Source: a virus. From it: DNA of 41,122 bases. The translations under genes were made by a program, and so were the position numbers. Positions within the stretch are counted from its first letter, which is position 1; every line of letters begins with the position of its first letter. The stretch spans positions 1 to 41,122 of the IMG/VR virus record IMGVR_UViG_3300017991_000195, one strand, 5' to 3'. Positions 8,037 to 15,744 of the stretch are shown here, in pieces. Below the pieces are notes generated by a model. That model saw only the letters and a program-made list of their open reading frames with translations, did not search any database and had not been told where the DNA came from.

Positions 8037-8993
8037 ATGGCGAACCAGTATCCGGGAATAAGCACGAAGGGAATCATCGGGTCTTTCTACATGAAGCTCG
8101 AAGCCGTTCTCGGGAGCGGGTGGGCGAGCGCTCTCTCCGCAATGTTCGAATCGACTCAGGAGACCGAAACCTACAAATGGCTCGGGATGACGCCGGCGAT
8201 CCGCGAGTGGATCGGAGGCCGACAGGCGAAGGGGTTCCGAGAGAACGGACTCTCGATCACGAACAAGAAGTGGGAAGGGACTCTCGCGGTCGAGGTCGAC
8301 GATCTCCGTCGGGACAAGACTGGACAACTCGACGTGAGAATCGGAGAGCTTGCGACCCGAGCCGGCCAGCATTGGGAGAAGCTTCTCTCGATCTTGATCG
8401 ACGAAGGCGCCTCGCGTGTCTGCTATGACGGCGAGAACTTCTTCGACACGGATCACGAGGAAGGCGACTCCGGCGCCCAGTCGAACCTACTCGACGCCGG
8501 GGACTACTCTCAGTTGAACGTTGTCACGCCGGCGAACCCGACTCCCGCCGAGTTCGTCGATGCTCTCATGGTCGTGATCCAGCATCAGTATTCGTTCCTC
8601 GACGATCAAGGCGAGCCGATGAACGGGAACGCGAAGAACTTCCTTTGCATGGTTCCCGTGAACTACTGGGCGGCGGCGGTGACGGCGGTCTCGACGAACA
8701 TGCTCGCGGCCGGCGGTGCAACCGTCGACAACGTTCTCACGAAGCAAAACGCTTTCGACGTGAGCGTCGTTCCGAATCCTCGTCTTACATGGGACGATCA
8801 ATTCGCGATCTTCCGGACCGACGGAGACGTGAAGCCGCTCATTCGGCAGGAAGAGGAAGGCGTAACGATGAAAGTCCAGGGAGAGGGATCGCCGGAAGAG
8901 TTCCACAACGACCGGCACCTCTACGGACTCAAGATGATCGGGAACGTCGGATATGGTTACTGGCAGTACGCCGTTCACGCGACGCTCTCGTGA
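8037..8993 (+). CDS. major capsid protein, Mu gpT-like
   Basis: The 318-residue protein resembles the Mu-like major head subunit gpT, not lambda gpE. Diagnostic parts are [20 protein letters not shown], the [18 protein letters not shown] segment, LLIDEG-like helix text ([22 protein letters not shown]) split over residues about 120-145, and the late [20 protein letters not shown]. Length agrees with Mu gpT (about 305). It follows the decoration genes and is followed by a strong hairpin, fitting a highly expressed unit. A tiny lead frame (GTG 7990) is not credible. Confidence 0.88.
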   Translation: MANQYPGISTKGIIGSFYMKLEAVLGSGWASALSAMFESTQETETYKWLGMTPAIREWIGGRQAKGFRENGLSITNKKWEGTLAVEVDDLRRDKTGQLDVRIGELATRAGQHWEKLLSILIDEGASRVCYDGENFFDTDHEEGDSGAQSNLLDAGDYSQLNVVTPANPTPAEFVDALMVVIQHQYSFLDDQGEPMNGNAKNFLCMVPVNYWAAAVTAVSTNMLAAGGATVDNVLTKQNAFDVSVVPNPRLTWDDQFAIFRTDGDVKPLIRQEEEGVTMKVQGEGSPEEFHNDRHLYGLKMIGNVGYGYWQYAVHATLS

Positions 8994-9015
8994 TCGTTCG
9001 AAGACCCGGGGACAA

Positions 9016-9047
9016 GGCGGCGACTTCGGTCGTCGCCTCTCCCCTTC
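9016..9047 (+). terminator. UUCG-capped hairpin after capsid gene
   Basis: GGCGGCGAC (9016-9024) pairs fully with GTCGTCGCC (9029-9037), with one G-U pair and a TTCG loop; this is the very stable C(UUCG)G tetraloop. A pyrimidine tract, TCTCCCCTTCTCTC, follows. This fits a rho-independent (perhaps partial) terminator or a 3' stability element that keeps capsid mRNA abundant. The T-run is interrupted by C, so read-through is likely. Confidence 0.6.
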
Positions 9048-9071
9048 TCTCGCACTAGGAAGGAAGACACA

Positions 9072-9641
9072 ATGAGGCGCTCGACCTTGTCGGTTCTCGG
9101 GGCGCTTGTGATCGGGTGCGGAGTCGCGTTCGCGCAACCGACGGACACGCCGACCCCGACCCCGACCCCGACGCCTACACCGACGGACACTCCGACCGAT
9201 ACGCCGACCGACACGCCGACGGACACGCCGACGCCGACTCCCACGCCGACGCCGACGGATACTCCGACGGATACACCGACTCCGACTCCCACGCCGACGC
9301 CGACGCCGACTCCCACGCCGACGCCGACTCCGACCCCGACTCCGTTCGCGGAGATCTCGGGGGCGGCGACGACGACGGTCTCTCCGACCCCGAACGCCAC
9401 GGCGGGAGTCTACTCGTTCACGACCTCACAACGGAAGATCTTCGTCTCGAACCTCACGGGACAAACGGTGATGATTCGAATCAATCAGCTATCGAGCGCG
9501 GCCGCTCACGACCTTCTCCTCGCGAGTGGGTCGTCCGTCGTGATCGACGTCGATCTCGTCGGGATCCGAAGATTGAAGGCGGTCTCGATCTGGTTCCCGT
9601 CGGGGGCGGACGTTTCGAAGCTTGTCGTTCGAGGACTCTGA
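9072..9641 (+). CDS. exported PT-repeat protein with beta domain
   Basis: The 189-residue product begins with a signal-like sequence (two Arg, then a hydrophobic stretch). Two processing readings exist: a lipobox VIGC with Cys16, or signal peptidase I cleavage after AFA at about residue 21. Residues about 24-92 are a Thr/Pro repeat ([14 protein letters not shown] type). The last 90 residues look like a compact beta domain ([37 protein letters not shown]) of a kind found in virion proteins. It could be a surface lipoprotein affecting superinfection, or a flexible head or tail adornment. Confidence 0.7.
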   Translation: MRRSTLSVLGALVIGCGVAFAQPTDTPTPTPTPTPTPTDTPTDTPTDTPTDTPTPTPTPTPTDTPTDTPTPTPTPTPTPTPTPTPTPTPTPFAEISGAATTTVSPTPNATAGVYSFTTSQRKIFVSNLTGQTVMIRINQLSSAAAHDLLLASGSSVVIDVDLVGIRRLKAVSIWFPSGADVSKLVVRGL

Positions 9642-9671
9642 GGAAGGAAGGACCAAAGGAAGGACCGGAAC

Positions 9672-9914
9672 ATGAGAGAAGCGAAGAGAGTGAGACAGGA
9701 GAAGCAAGGGAAGGGAGAGGTCGTTCGTCTCGTCCTCACGGTCGAGAAGAAGATTCGCGGAGAGGTTCGGGAACCGGAGTTCGTTATGCTCGACGGTTGT
9801 TGTCGGGAGAACGTAACGGGGAAGGATATCTCGAAGGCGATCCAACTCGGACAACTCAAAGTCGTCTCGAAGCCGACGAAGACGGAACCCGACGCCGGGG
9901 AAGGGGAGACATGA
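9672..9914 (+). CDS. hypothetical basic protein (80 aa)
   Basis: The 80-residue protein has a Lys/Arg-rich start, a beta-like centre (VVRLVLTVEKKI, PEFVMLDGCC) and an acidic end. No family is recognised. Its position between capsid and head-completion genes suggests a head or neck role, but it may be a moron. It ends in an ATGA overlap with the next small gene. Confidence 0.6.
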   Translation: MREAKRVRQEKQGKGEVVRLVLTVEKKIRGEVREPEFVMLDGCCRENVTGKDISKAIQLGQLKVVSKPTKTEPDAGEGET

Positions 9915-10066
9915 ACGGGAGTTCCGGTCCTCTCCCGTGTCTCCCCGAACGGGGCGAGGGAATGAACGCGTCGCGAAGGACCTCTTCGCTCGGACGAAGG
10001 CGACGCGAGAAGGAAGTCGACCGTCTCTCCGAGGAGACGGTCTCAACTTCGAGGAGTGAGAGGTGA
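9911..10066 (+). CDS. small hypothetical protein (51 aa)
   Basis: This frame starts in an ATGA overlap with the preceding stop and ends in a GTGA overlap with the next gene, so both ends fit coupled translation. The 51-residue product is Arg/Ser-rich (SLGRRRREKEVDRLSEETV) with no recognised domain. An inner perfect repeat, CCGTCTC (10021-10027) with GAGACGG (10034-10040), could form an RNA hairpin near its end. Support comes from gene fit rather than protein similarity. Confidence 0.45.
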   Translation: MNGSSGPLPCLPERGEGMNASRRTSSLGRRRREKEVDRLSEETVSTSRSER

Positions 10067-10431
10067 GCTTCCGCGAGAACATGGTTCACGACTTCGAAGA
10101 GGTGATCTCGAATCCGGAAGAGTACGCTCGTCCGATCGAATACTTCTTCGACGACTCGACGAGCGAGACGTTCGACGCTCCCCTCTTCTTCGACGAAACG
10201 GAGCGCGACAACTACACGGGACAAGGTCGACAAGAGGCGTCGACCGCCGAGGTCGCGGTTCCATATTCAATCGTCCCGACCCCCTCGCTCGATCACTGGG
10301 TCGTCTTCGAGGGGGAGAAGTGGTTCGTCGTTTCGATAGACGACGAGGACAGGATCGCGGCCTCGCGGTTGCGACTTAGGAGACGAACGATCCGCGAACG
10401 TAGCGGCGAAGAGTTTAGGAGAACGGGATGA
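10063..10431 (+). CDS. head-tail joining protein candidate
   Basis: The 122-residue protein has the size and layout of small head-completion proteins (lambda gpFII, Gifsy-2-like) that cap the connector and receive the tail: an N-terminal helix (SFRENMVHDFEEVI), then a beta-rich core with DHWVVFEGEKWFVVSIDDED. The start is GTG at 10063, overlapping the upstream stop. It precedes a large virion protein and the tail genes. The role is inferred from layout and gene order. Confidence 0.5.
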   Translation: MSFRENMVHDFEEVISNPEEYARPIEYFFDDSTSETFDAPLFFDETERDNYTGQGRQEASTAEVAVPYSIVPTPSLDHWVVFEGEKWFVVSIDDEDRIAASRLRLRRRTIRERSGEEFRRTG

Positions 10432-11852
10432 GCTATCCGATCGGAAGACCTCGCTTCGCGTATCCCTTCGGGGTCCCGGAGTTCCGTCCGAAGAACGACT
10501 ATCCTCGGGACTATGATCCGCCGAACGGATTCGTCTCGGTCCTCGTTGCGGTCGAGGTCGAGATCGAGATCCCGATCGCGAATCAACAAGTCGTCCTCGA
10601 CGACTATCCGTCCGACGACTACTCGTTCGAGGTTTGGACGGAGACGGGGAAGACGGGAACACAACTCACGGAGAGGACCGACGGAGGGACTCTTCTCCCC
10701 GACGAGTTCGCTCTCGACTGGGAGACGGGAACCGTCGCCTTCGCCGAGGAAGACGCGACTCACACGGTCTTCGCGAACTACTATCGAATCATGTCGATCG
10801 TTCAAGGAACCGAAGCGACCTATCTCGACGCGAACGTGAAGTTCATAGCCGACGGACTCTTGAACGGGTTCCTTCACGGATTGAAGTTCCGTCTCGATTG
10901 GGGCGCCGCGTCAAGCGTGAAGCTTATAGATATCACGGGAATGAGCGGAGTTCCGTCGACCGAAGACTTCGTCTTGTATGGCGGCGACGCCGGCGGAGTC
11001 CTCGACCATCCCTTCGGAATGAGAGGGGACGGACAACTCTTCGGCCTCGGACTTATGCCGGCGCTCGAAGGCGTCGGGAACATCGGCTCGACTTCCGATC
11101 CCGCGAACGTATGGGGCGGAGTCGGCGCGAACTTAATCGTCGCGAGGACGAAGATCGAATCTCCGTTGATCGAGGCCGTCGAGATACAAGGTCCCGCCGG
11201 TCTCGCCGTGAACATTGATCAAGGTCTCGTGATGACGGACGGATCGTTCCTTCTCGACGGAGACGACGCGAGCTTCGTCGAGATCACCGAAGACGGAGAG
11301 ACGACGATCAACGCCTACGACGACGGAGGATCCGACGCTCGTATCGCCTTGAATATCGGAGAGCTTCACGTTACGAGACAAGGTGTTATCACAACCGGCG
11401 AAGACCCGGCTCACACGGAGACACACTTGATTCTCGCGCCGATGAGAGGCGACTTCGACTTCGGTCCGGGGGGCGACGTTTCGAACTCAACGAACGCGGT
11501 CGGATATGCTCTCTCCGACGGGGCGTTCCTTCAACTCTACGGGGCGAGGATTAAGCCGTTCCGAATCTTCGTCGAGTTCGAGACGACCGTCGGCGCCGAC
11601 TACATCTCACAAGTTCGGTTGATATCGAGAGACCCCGACTCGATCACGATCCTTCAACTCTTCACCTCCGGCGCTCTCACTTGGGGACAAGGGGACACGG
11701 ACTTCCACCGTGAGTTCTTGGACATATCCCCGGCGATCGGACTTCACCGGCCGGGGCGACTCTTCGGGGTCGAGATAACATGCTCGAACACGACCGCGAA
11801 TTCGATCCGAGTCGGAAGCGCGTTCGTCGTGTGTCGATTCGCGTTCGCGTAG
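10428..11852 (+). CDS. large beta-rich virion protein, possible head or neck appendage
   Basis: The 474-residue product begins with a Pro/Tyr-rich strand-like segment and a domain rich in Asp/Tyr (DDYPSDDYSFEVWTETG). The middle has Gly-rich turns resembling beta-helix or fibre shaft (IESPLIEAVEIQGPAGLAVN; VITTGEDPAH). The end (residues about 340-474) looks like a jelly-roll or lectin-like domain (GAFLQLYGARIKPFRIFVEF). Such shaft-plus-lectin layout is common in receptor-binding or decoration fibres. Its place upstream of the tail terminator suggests attachment at head or neck rather than the tail tip. No exact family recognised. Confidence 0.55.
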   Translation: MSYPIGRPRFAYPFGVPEFRPKNDYPRDYDPPNGFVSVLVAVEVEIEIPIANQQVVLDDYPSDDYSFEVWTETGKTGTQLTERTDGGTLLPDEFALDWETGTVAFAEEDATHTVFANYYRIMSIVQGTEATYLDANVKFIADGLLNGFLHGLKFRLDWGAASSVKLIDITGMSGVPSTEDFVLYGGDAGGVLDHPFGMRGDGQLFGLGLMPALEGVGNIGSTSDPANVWGGVGANLIVARTKIESPLIEAVEIQGPAGLAVNIDQGLVMTDGSFLLDGDDASFVEITEDGETTINAYDDGGSDARIALNIGELHVTRQGVITTGEDPAHTETHLILAPMRGDFDFGPGGDVSNSTNAVGYALSDGAFLQLYGARIKPFRIFVEFETTVGADYISQVRLISRDPDSITILQLFTSGALTWGQGDTDFHREFLDISPAIGLHRPGRLFGVEITCSNTTANSIRVGSAFVVCRFAFA

Positions 11853-11864
11853 AAAGGCGAGATA

Positions 11865-12170
11865 ATGACGGACGGACAAACGGTCGCGGCCGCAATCGGC
11901 GGACTCGTGACGGGGATCGGAGCGCTCGCGACGACGGTGAAGGTCCTCGCGAATCGGAAGAACGGGAGCGGACACTCGGCGCCGTGCGACTCTCTCGTCG
12001 AGGTTCTTCGGAAGCAAGGCGAACAAGACACGGCGATCGAGGTGATCAAGGTTCGACAAGAGAACGCGAACGAGTCGATCGAGAGGATCGAGAGGAACGT
12101 CGGGAGACTCGTCGACGGACTTCTCCAGAAGACGGACCCCGGCATAACAGACAGGAGGACCGAAGGATGA
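11865..12170 (+). CDS. small membrane / coiled-coil protein (101 aa)
   Basis: An N-terminal hydrophobic Gly/Ala-rich segment (residues about 7-25, AAAIGGLVTGIGALATTVKV) leads to a charged coiled coil (RQENANESIERIERNVGRL). The topology resembles small holin-associated proteins such as XhlA, in which the order is reversed, so the match is weak. It overlaps the next gene by ATGA, and that gene is also amphipathic, so the pair may act together. Confidence 0.5.
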   Translation: MTDGQTVAAAIGGLVTGIGALATTVKVLANRKNGSGHSAPCDSLVEVLRKQGEQDTAIEVIKVRQENANESIERIERNVGRLVDGLLQKTDPGITDRRTEG

Positions 12171-12565
12171 ACGAGGAACGGACCGAGAGGAAGTTCGAGA
12201 TCCGCGACGTGATAACGATCATTGGCGTGATCGTGAAGCTCGTCTCGTGGATCGCGAAGCATGTGAAGCGCGGGAAGAAGTCGAAGCTCGTCGCGTGGCT
12301 CACGAAGAACGAGGACGCGGATCTCGTCGCGTTGATCCAGACGGACAAATGGGTCGCCGACATGAAGGAACTATTCGAGTTCTTGAAGAGGCTCTTCAAG
12401 GATCCGATCGAGACGATCGAGGAACTCACGGACGGAGGATACTTCGTCGGCGAGGTCCTCTACCTCGGAGACGCCGAGGAAGCGCTCATCTGGATCGAGA
12501 CGTTCGACGAAGAGAAGCGCTTCGTCGGGATCATGCTCGACGGAGCGGACGACTTGAACTTGTGA
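12167..12565 (+). CDS. hypothetical helical protein with hydrophobic N-terminus (132 aa)
   Basis: The ATG at 12167 overlaps the preceding stop and follows AGGACCGAAGG. Residues about 13-32 form an amphipathic or membrane-associated helix (DVITIIGVIVKLVSWIAKHV) followed by KRGKK. The rest is acidic and helical with many aromatic residues (ELFEFLKRLFKDPIETIEEL). No family recognised. A membrane role with its overlapping partner is possible. Confidence 0.55.
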   Translation: MNEERTERKFEIRDVITIIGVIVKLVSWIAKHVKRGKKSKLVAWLTKNEDADLVALIQTDKWVADMKELFEFLKRLFKDPIETIEELTDGGYFVGEVLYLGDAEEALIWIETFDEEKRFVGIMLDGADDLNL

Positions 12566-12575
12566 GGTGAGGAGA

Positions 12576-13391
12576 ATGGTCGGGTCTGGATTCGGATCGC
12601 CTCTTCGACAACCGATGGACGAAGCGCTCTCGATCAACGGGGGCGCCTCGAACATTTTCACGACCGAGATCCGTCTCAATCTATTTTGTCGCGCCGCGTG
12701 GAAGGTACAAGTCGCGAACGGTCCGGACCCGACCTCCGCTCCCTGGATTGAATACGAGGACGAGATCCCGTGGACGGTCCCGAGCGGGGACGGATCGAAG
12801 ACCGTGTCCGCTCGATATCGTCTCTTCCCCGGAAACTATTCGACCATAGTCGAAGCGACCGCGACGCTCGAAGAGAGCGACCTCCCCTTCGTGTCCGCTT
12901 GTGATCTCGCAATGGAGAACCTTCAAGACCTCGTCGCGAATTGCGAGTCGTTCCAGGATTGGACGGGGACGGTCTCGGCGGCCGAGGCGTTGTCCTATGT
13001 GAAGCGATACGTCTATCCGATCCCGCTCGTCCGGCCTTACGCGTTGATAACCGAGCTTCCCGATTGCGACGCGGAGTTCATCGGGGCGGGACCGAAGAGA
13101 GTCTTCGAGCATACGGGCGGACTCTCGCTCATGTTCGAGGCGGATCCTCAGAACACGACTCCCCCGATCGACTGGGAACGAGAGTGCTTACTCTTCAATC
13201 TCGACGTGGGGAAGATCGTCGCCGAGATGAAAGAACTCTCGTGTCGTCCTCGCGACACGGGTCCGTCGTTCCTTTGTATCGAGAGACTTGAGAAGTCCGT
13301 TCCGACAATGATCCCCGACGAGGACGAACTCGTCGAAGGGAACACGGACGACCTAAGCTTGAACGTAGCGTTCAACGTCTACTGGAGGTGA
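12576..13391 (+). CDS. possible tail terminator with N-terminal beta domain
   Basis: I placed the start at ATG 12576 behind GGTGAGGAG. The 271-residue protein seems bipartite. Residues about 30-95 look like an Ig-like or Fn3-like domain (KVQVANGPDPTSAPWIEYED; VSARYRLFPGNYS). The remainder resembles tail-terminator proteins in length and style (SFQDWTGTVSAAEALSYVKR, RPYALITELPD, and a late LEKSVPTMIPDEDE). Tail terminators stop tube growth and bind the head; the call rests on layout and on the tube-protein gene directly downstream. Confidence 0.45.
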   Translation: MVGSGFGSPLRQPMDEALSINGGASNIFTTEIRLNLFCRAAWKVQVANGPDPTSAPWIEYEDEIPWTVPSGDGSKTVSARYRLFPGNYSTIVEATATLEESDLPFVSACDLAMENLQDLVANCESFQDWTGTVSAAEALSYVKRYVYPIPLVRPYALITELPDCDAEFIGAGPKRVFEHTGGLSLMFEADPQNTTPPIDWERECLLFNLDVGKIVAEMKELSCRPRDTGPSFLCIERLEKSVPTMIPDEDELVEGNTDDLSLNVAFNVYWR

Positions 13392-13395
13392 TCCG

Positions 13396-14313
13396 ATGGG
13401 AGATCAAAAAGTCTACTATCTGTATTCGGTCGCGCTCGGCGCGTCGATCGTGAATCAAACGAGAATGGAGCGCTTGAACCCGGCGATCTCCCTCACTCGT
13501 CAAGGCCACGGCGGACACGTCGACGACAACTTCGCCGCGATCGCCGCAGCACAACCGGCGATCCAGTTCTCGACGACCGCGATCGCCCGGGCGTTGAACA
13601 CGCTCGGCGATATCAACGGACTCGCGATCACGACGACCCCCTTCGACGCGTTCTTCTATCAAGGCGAACTCGGAGGAACTCGCGCGGCCTCGGGGCACCT
13701 CAAGATGAGCTTGTCGAAGGGGATCATTGTCCCGACGACTCTCCGCGCTCCACATAATCCGCCGGCGACGATCGACTATCAAGCCGTCGGCAGGATGGAC
13801 GGGGAGAACTCTCCGCTCTCGATCGCGGGGTCGGTCGTCCCGGACGTAACTCTCGATCCTTCTCAATTCTGCGCGGGACCCGTCGTGATCAACGGGACGG
13901 AACTCGACGGAGTCCAGGATATAACCTTGAACTTCGGAATCACTCTTGAGATCCGATCGGATAAGGGGAACGTTTGGCCTCGATATGTCGGGATCCGTCG
14001 ACGGGTTCCGACCGCGACGGTGAGGTTCACGAACTCGGAACACTTCGTCGGAGTCGTGGATCCGGACGGAACCGCGATCACCTCGGCGACGGCGGTCTAT
14101 CTCCGAGCGGTCGAGCAAGGCGGAACGCGTGTCGCGGACGCAACCGCCGCACATATCGAAGCTCTCTTCGCCGAGGGGATCGTCACGATCGGAGACGCGA
14201 ACGCAACGGAACCGAACCCGTTCGACAACTCGATCACGATCTCGCCGAGGATCGACTCGGGAGCGGACCCGGATCCGATCATACAGTTCGACACAACGGC
14301 GACTCTTCCATGA
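13396..14313 (+). CDS. major tail tube protein candidate
   Basis: The 305-residue product lies where siphophages encode the tail tube: after the terminator candidate and before the chaperone and tape measure. It is beta-rich with few charged helices (DGVQDITLNFGITLEIRSDK; VGIRRRVPTATVRFTNSEHF), as expected of the tube fold. Size is larger than lambda gpV (246), so an extra domain may be present. Ribosome site GGAGGTGATCCG precedes ATG 13396. The call is by position and general fold. Confidence 0.6.
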   Translation: MGDQKVYYLYSVALGASIVNQTRMERLNPAISLTRQGHGGHVDDNFAAIAAAQPAIQFSTTAIARALNTLGDINGLAITTTPFDAFFYQGELGGTRAASGHLKMSLSKGIIVPTTLRAPHNPPATIDYQAVGRMDGENSPLSIAGSVVPDVTLDPSQFCAGPVVINGTELDGVQDITLNFGITLEIRSDKGNVWPRYVGIRRRVPTATVRFTNSEHFVGVVDPDGTAITSATAVYLRAVEQGGTRVADATAAHIEALFAEGIVTIGDANATEPNPFDNSITISPRIDSGADPDPIIQFDTTATLP

Positions 14314-14399
14314 AGTTCGCGTTCTTTCTAATCATTGCGGCGGCGATCGTTGCGGGTCTCCTGTATCGGGAGATCGACAAGCGCGAGCGCGGGAGGTAA
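14310..14399 (+). CDS. tiny membrane protein (29 aa)
   Basis: A 29-residue frame starts with ATG overlapping the tail-tube stop (ATGA) and ends three bases before the next ATG. The product is one hydrophobic helix (residues 2-18) followed by a basic tail. The sequence GGGAGGT near its end doubles as the ribosome site for the chaperone gene. It could be a real micro-membrane protein or simply a coupling device. Its composition is clearly that of a membrane anchor. Confidence 0.45.
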   Translation: MKFAFFLIIAAAIVAGLLYREIDKRERGR

Positions 14400-14401
14400 G
14401 A

Positions 14402-15250
14402 ATGGCGCCCCCTCGATACTTCGTTCCCGGCGACTTCCCGAACGTGGTGAACGTCGATCTTCTCATGGGAACGCTCGAAGAAGTCGGCCTCGACTATATC
14501 TTCGACACGCGAGCGAACGCGCTTCTCTGTTCTCGGAAGGTTCTCTCGAACGGACCGAGCGGGGGACCCGGGATCGTGATCGTCTCGACGCCTCGCGGGA
14601 AGTCCAGAGTCGAGGACGCCTTCGGATACTTCCCCGAGCGGCAAGAGTGGACGGAGGAGAAGGAAGGCCGGTTCTGGATCGGAGTCGAGAACGAGGATCC
14701 GCCGCAGTCGTCGGACTTGCTCCGATACGATCCGATCCCGGGTCACTGGGTCCGATTGAACGGGGGCGGCTCTTGGATGATTCCGCTCGCGAGAGTCTAT
14801 CCTTCGGGAGTCTCGAATCTCCCGACGGTCGTTCTCCCCGAGGACGACGGGTCGATCTCGTATGAGGTAAAGTCGGAGTTCCGTTCGATCTCCGAGGCGG
14901 CGGACAAGTTCGCCTCGTTCTTCTTCGGGACGATCGACGAGGACGAGCTTCGAGAGACGGGACAAGTCTCGATCCCGACCGATATCGGAGACGAAGAGTT
15001 CGCGAGAGTCGCGGTCGAAGCTCTCGCCTTGAACTATCGAGTCTCTCCCTTCGAGGTCCGTGTCCTTGAGCTTCTCACCGTCGACGATCTCCGCGAGGTC
15101 GGACTCGCGCTCGTCGATTGGCCGACCGTCGTCGCCATGGTTCACGCCGCAAAAAAAAAAGGGGACTCTTCCGACTCGCCGAGATCCGGTGGAAGTGGGA
15201 CCTCTTCAAGCGAAGACTCTATCGACCGACCTTCGGAGAACTTGAGGTGA
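14402..15250 (+). CDS. tail assembly chaperone, zero frame (G-like)
   Basis: The 282-residue product is likely the tail-assembly chaperone that coats the tape measure. Residues about 1-160 form an unidentified beta-rich domain. The C-terminal third (FARVAVEALALNYRVSPFEV; LELLTVDDLREVGLALVDW) is the helical pattern typical of such chaperones, which are usually only 100-150 residues. A run of ten A bases (15151-15160) encodes Ala-Lys-Lys-Lys; beyond it this frame ends in a Ser-rich tail, while the -1 frame continues in protein-like sequence. The gene sits between tube and tape measure, as lambda G/T does. Confidence 0.7.
   Translation: MAPPRYFVPGDFPNVVNVDLLMGTLEEVGLDYIFDTRANALLCSRKVLSNGPSGGPGIVIVSTPRGKSRVEDAFGYFPERQEWTEEKEGRFWIGVENEDPPQSSDLLRYDPIPGHWVRLNGGGSWMIPLARVYPSGVSNLPTVVLPEDDGSISYEVKSEFRSISEAADKFASFFFGTIDEDELRETGQVSIPTDIGDEEFARVAVEALALNYRVSPFEVRVLELLTVDDLREVGLALVDWPTVVAMVHAAKKKGDSSDSPRSGGSGTSSSEDSIDRPSENLR
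15151..15160 (+). other. A10 slippery site for -1 frameshifting
   Basis: Ten consecutive A bases are read GCA-AAA-AAA-AAA-GGG in the zero frame. Such runs allow tandem tRNA-Lys slippage, or slippage by RNA polymerase. The -1 frame downstream stays open for 39 sense codons and reads like a chaperone T-domain. Confidence 0.75.
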
Positions 15251-15279
15251 TCGAGAGACTATGTCTGTACCGAGAATAA
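15160..15279 (+). CDS. tail assembly chaperone -1 extension (T-like)
   Basis: Reading in the -1 frame from the last A gives 39 codons before TAA at 15277-15279. It starts RGLFRLAEIRWKWDLFKRRL and continues YRPTFGELEVIERLCLYRE, with Trp and Phe placed like a folded helical domain; the zero frame there is low-complexity Ser/Gly. The fusion product would be about 292 residues. The extension overlaps the next start at 15261. It matches the established lambda G-GT scheme, in which the T part contacts the tail tube and tape measure. Confidence 0.7.
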   Translation, partial: RGLFRLAEIRWKWDLFKRRLYRPTFGELEVIERLCLYRE

Positions 15280-15740
15280 AGATCTTGATCCGAGAGAAGG
15301 GAGTCCCGAAGCAACTCGTCGGGAAAGCTCTCACGAGAATTCTCAAGGCCACGATGCAAGACACCGGGCGATCGTGGCATTCCGAAGTTCTCCCTCTTCA
15401 CTTCGACCCACAAGCTCATCGAGTCTACGGATACCGCGAGCGCTCGCCCGGTTGGGTGAAGAGAAAGAGAATGAGAGGGATCCGCGAGCAACTTGTTTGG
15501 ACGGGGAACATGAGAGCGCAAATGGTACACCGAAGGAAGGTCTCGGGATCGAGTAAGAAAGTCCGAGTCCGAGTCCCCGCTCCCCCTCACCTACACTTCC
15601 ACAACAAGGACGACGAGGTCGGTCGTCTCTCGTCGAAGGACGAGGCGCTTCTCCAGAAGGCCGGCGACGCCGCGCTTCAAAAGAACCTCGACGAAGTCGT
15701 CGACTCAATGCAAGAAGAGATCGAAGAGATCACGAGGTGA
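15261..15740 (+). CDS. tail/morphogenesis protein, unknown (159 aa)
   Basis: The 159-residue product is basic, with a pattern recalling small phage morphogenesis proteins (gp10/gpG-like): HFDPQAHRVYGYRERSPGWV, then LVWTGNMRAQMVH and a basic strand KKVRVRVPAPPHLHFHNKDD. The C-terminus is an acidic helix. It starts inside the -1 chaperone extension and ends five bases before the tape measure gene. A head-tail or tail-completion role is plausible; its place between chaperone and tape measure is unusual for that. Confidence 0.5.
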   Translation: MSVPRIKILIREKGVPKQLVGKALTRILKATMQDTGRSWHSEVLPLHFDPQAHRVYGYRERSPGWVKRKRMRGIREQLVWTGNMRAQMVHRRKVSGSSKKVRVRVPAPPHLHFHNKDDEVGRLSSKDEALLQKAGDAALQKNLDEVVDSMQEEIEEITR

Positions 15741-15744
15741 ACCT

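Noticed and set aside
9141-9350. short tandem DNA repeat resembling a CRISPR or minisatellite
   Set aside because: The repeats encode an in-frame Thr/Pro stalk and have no spacers.
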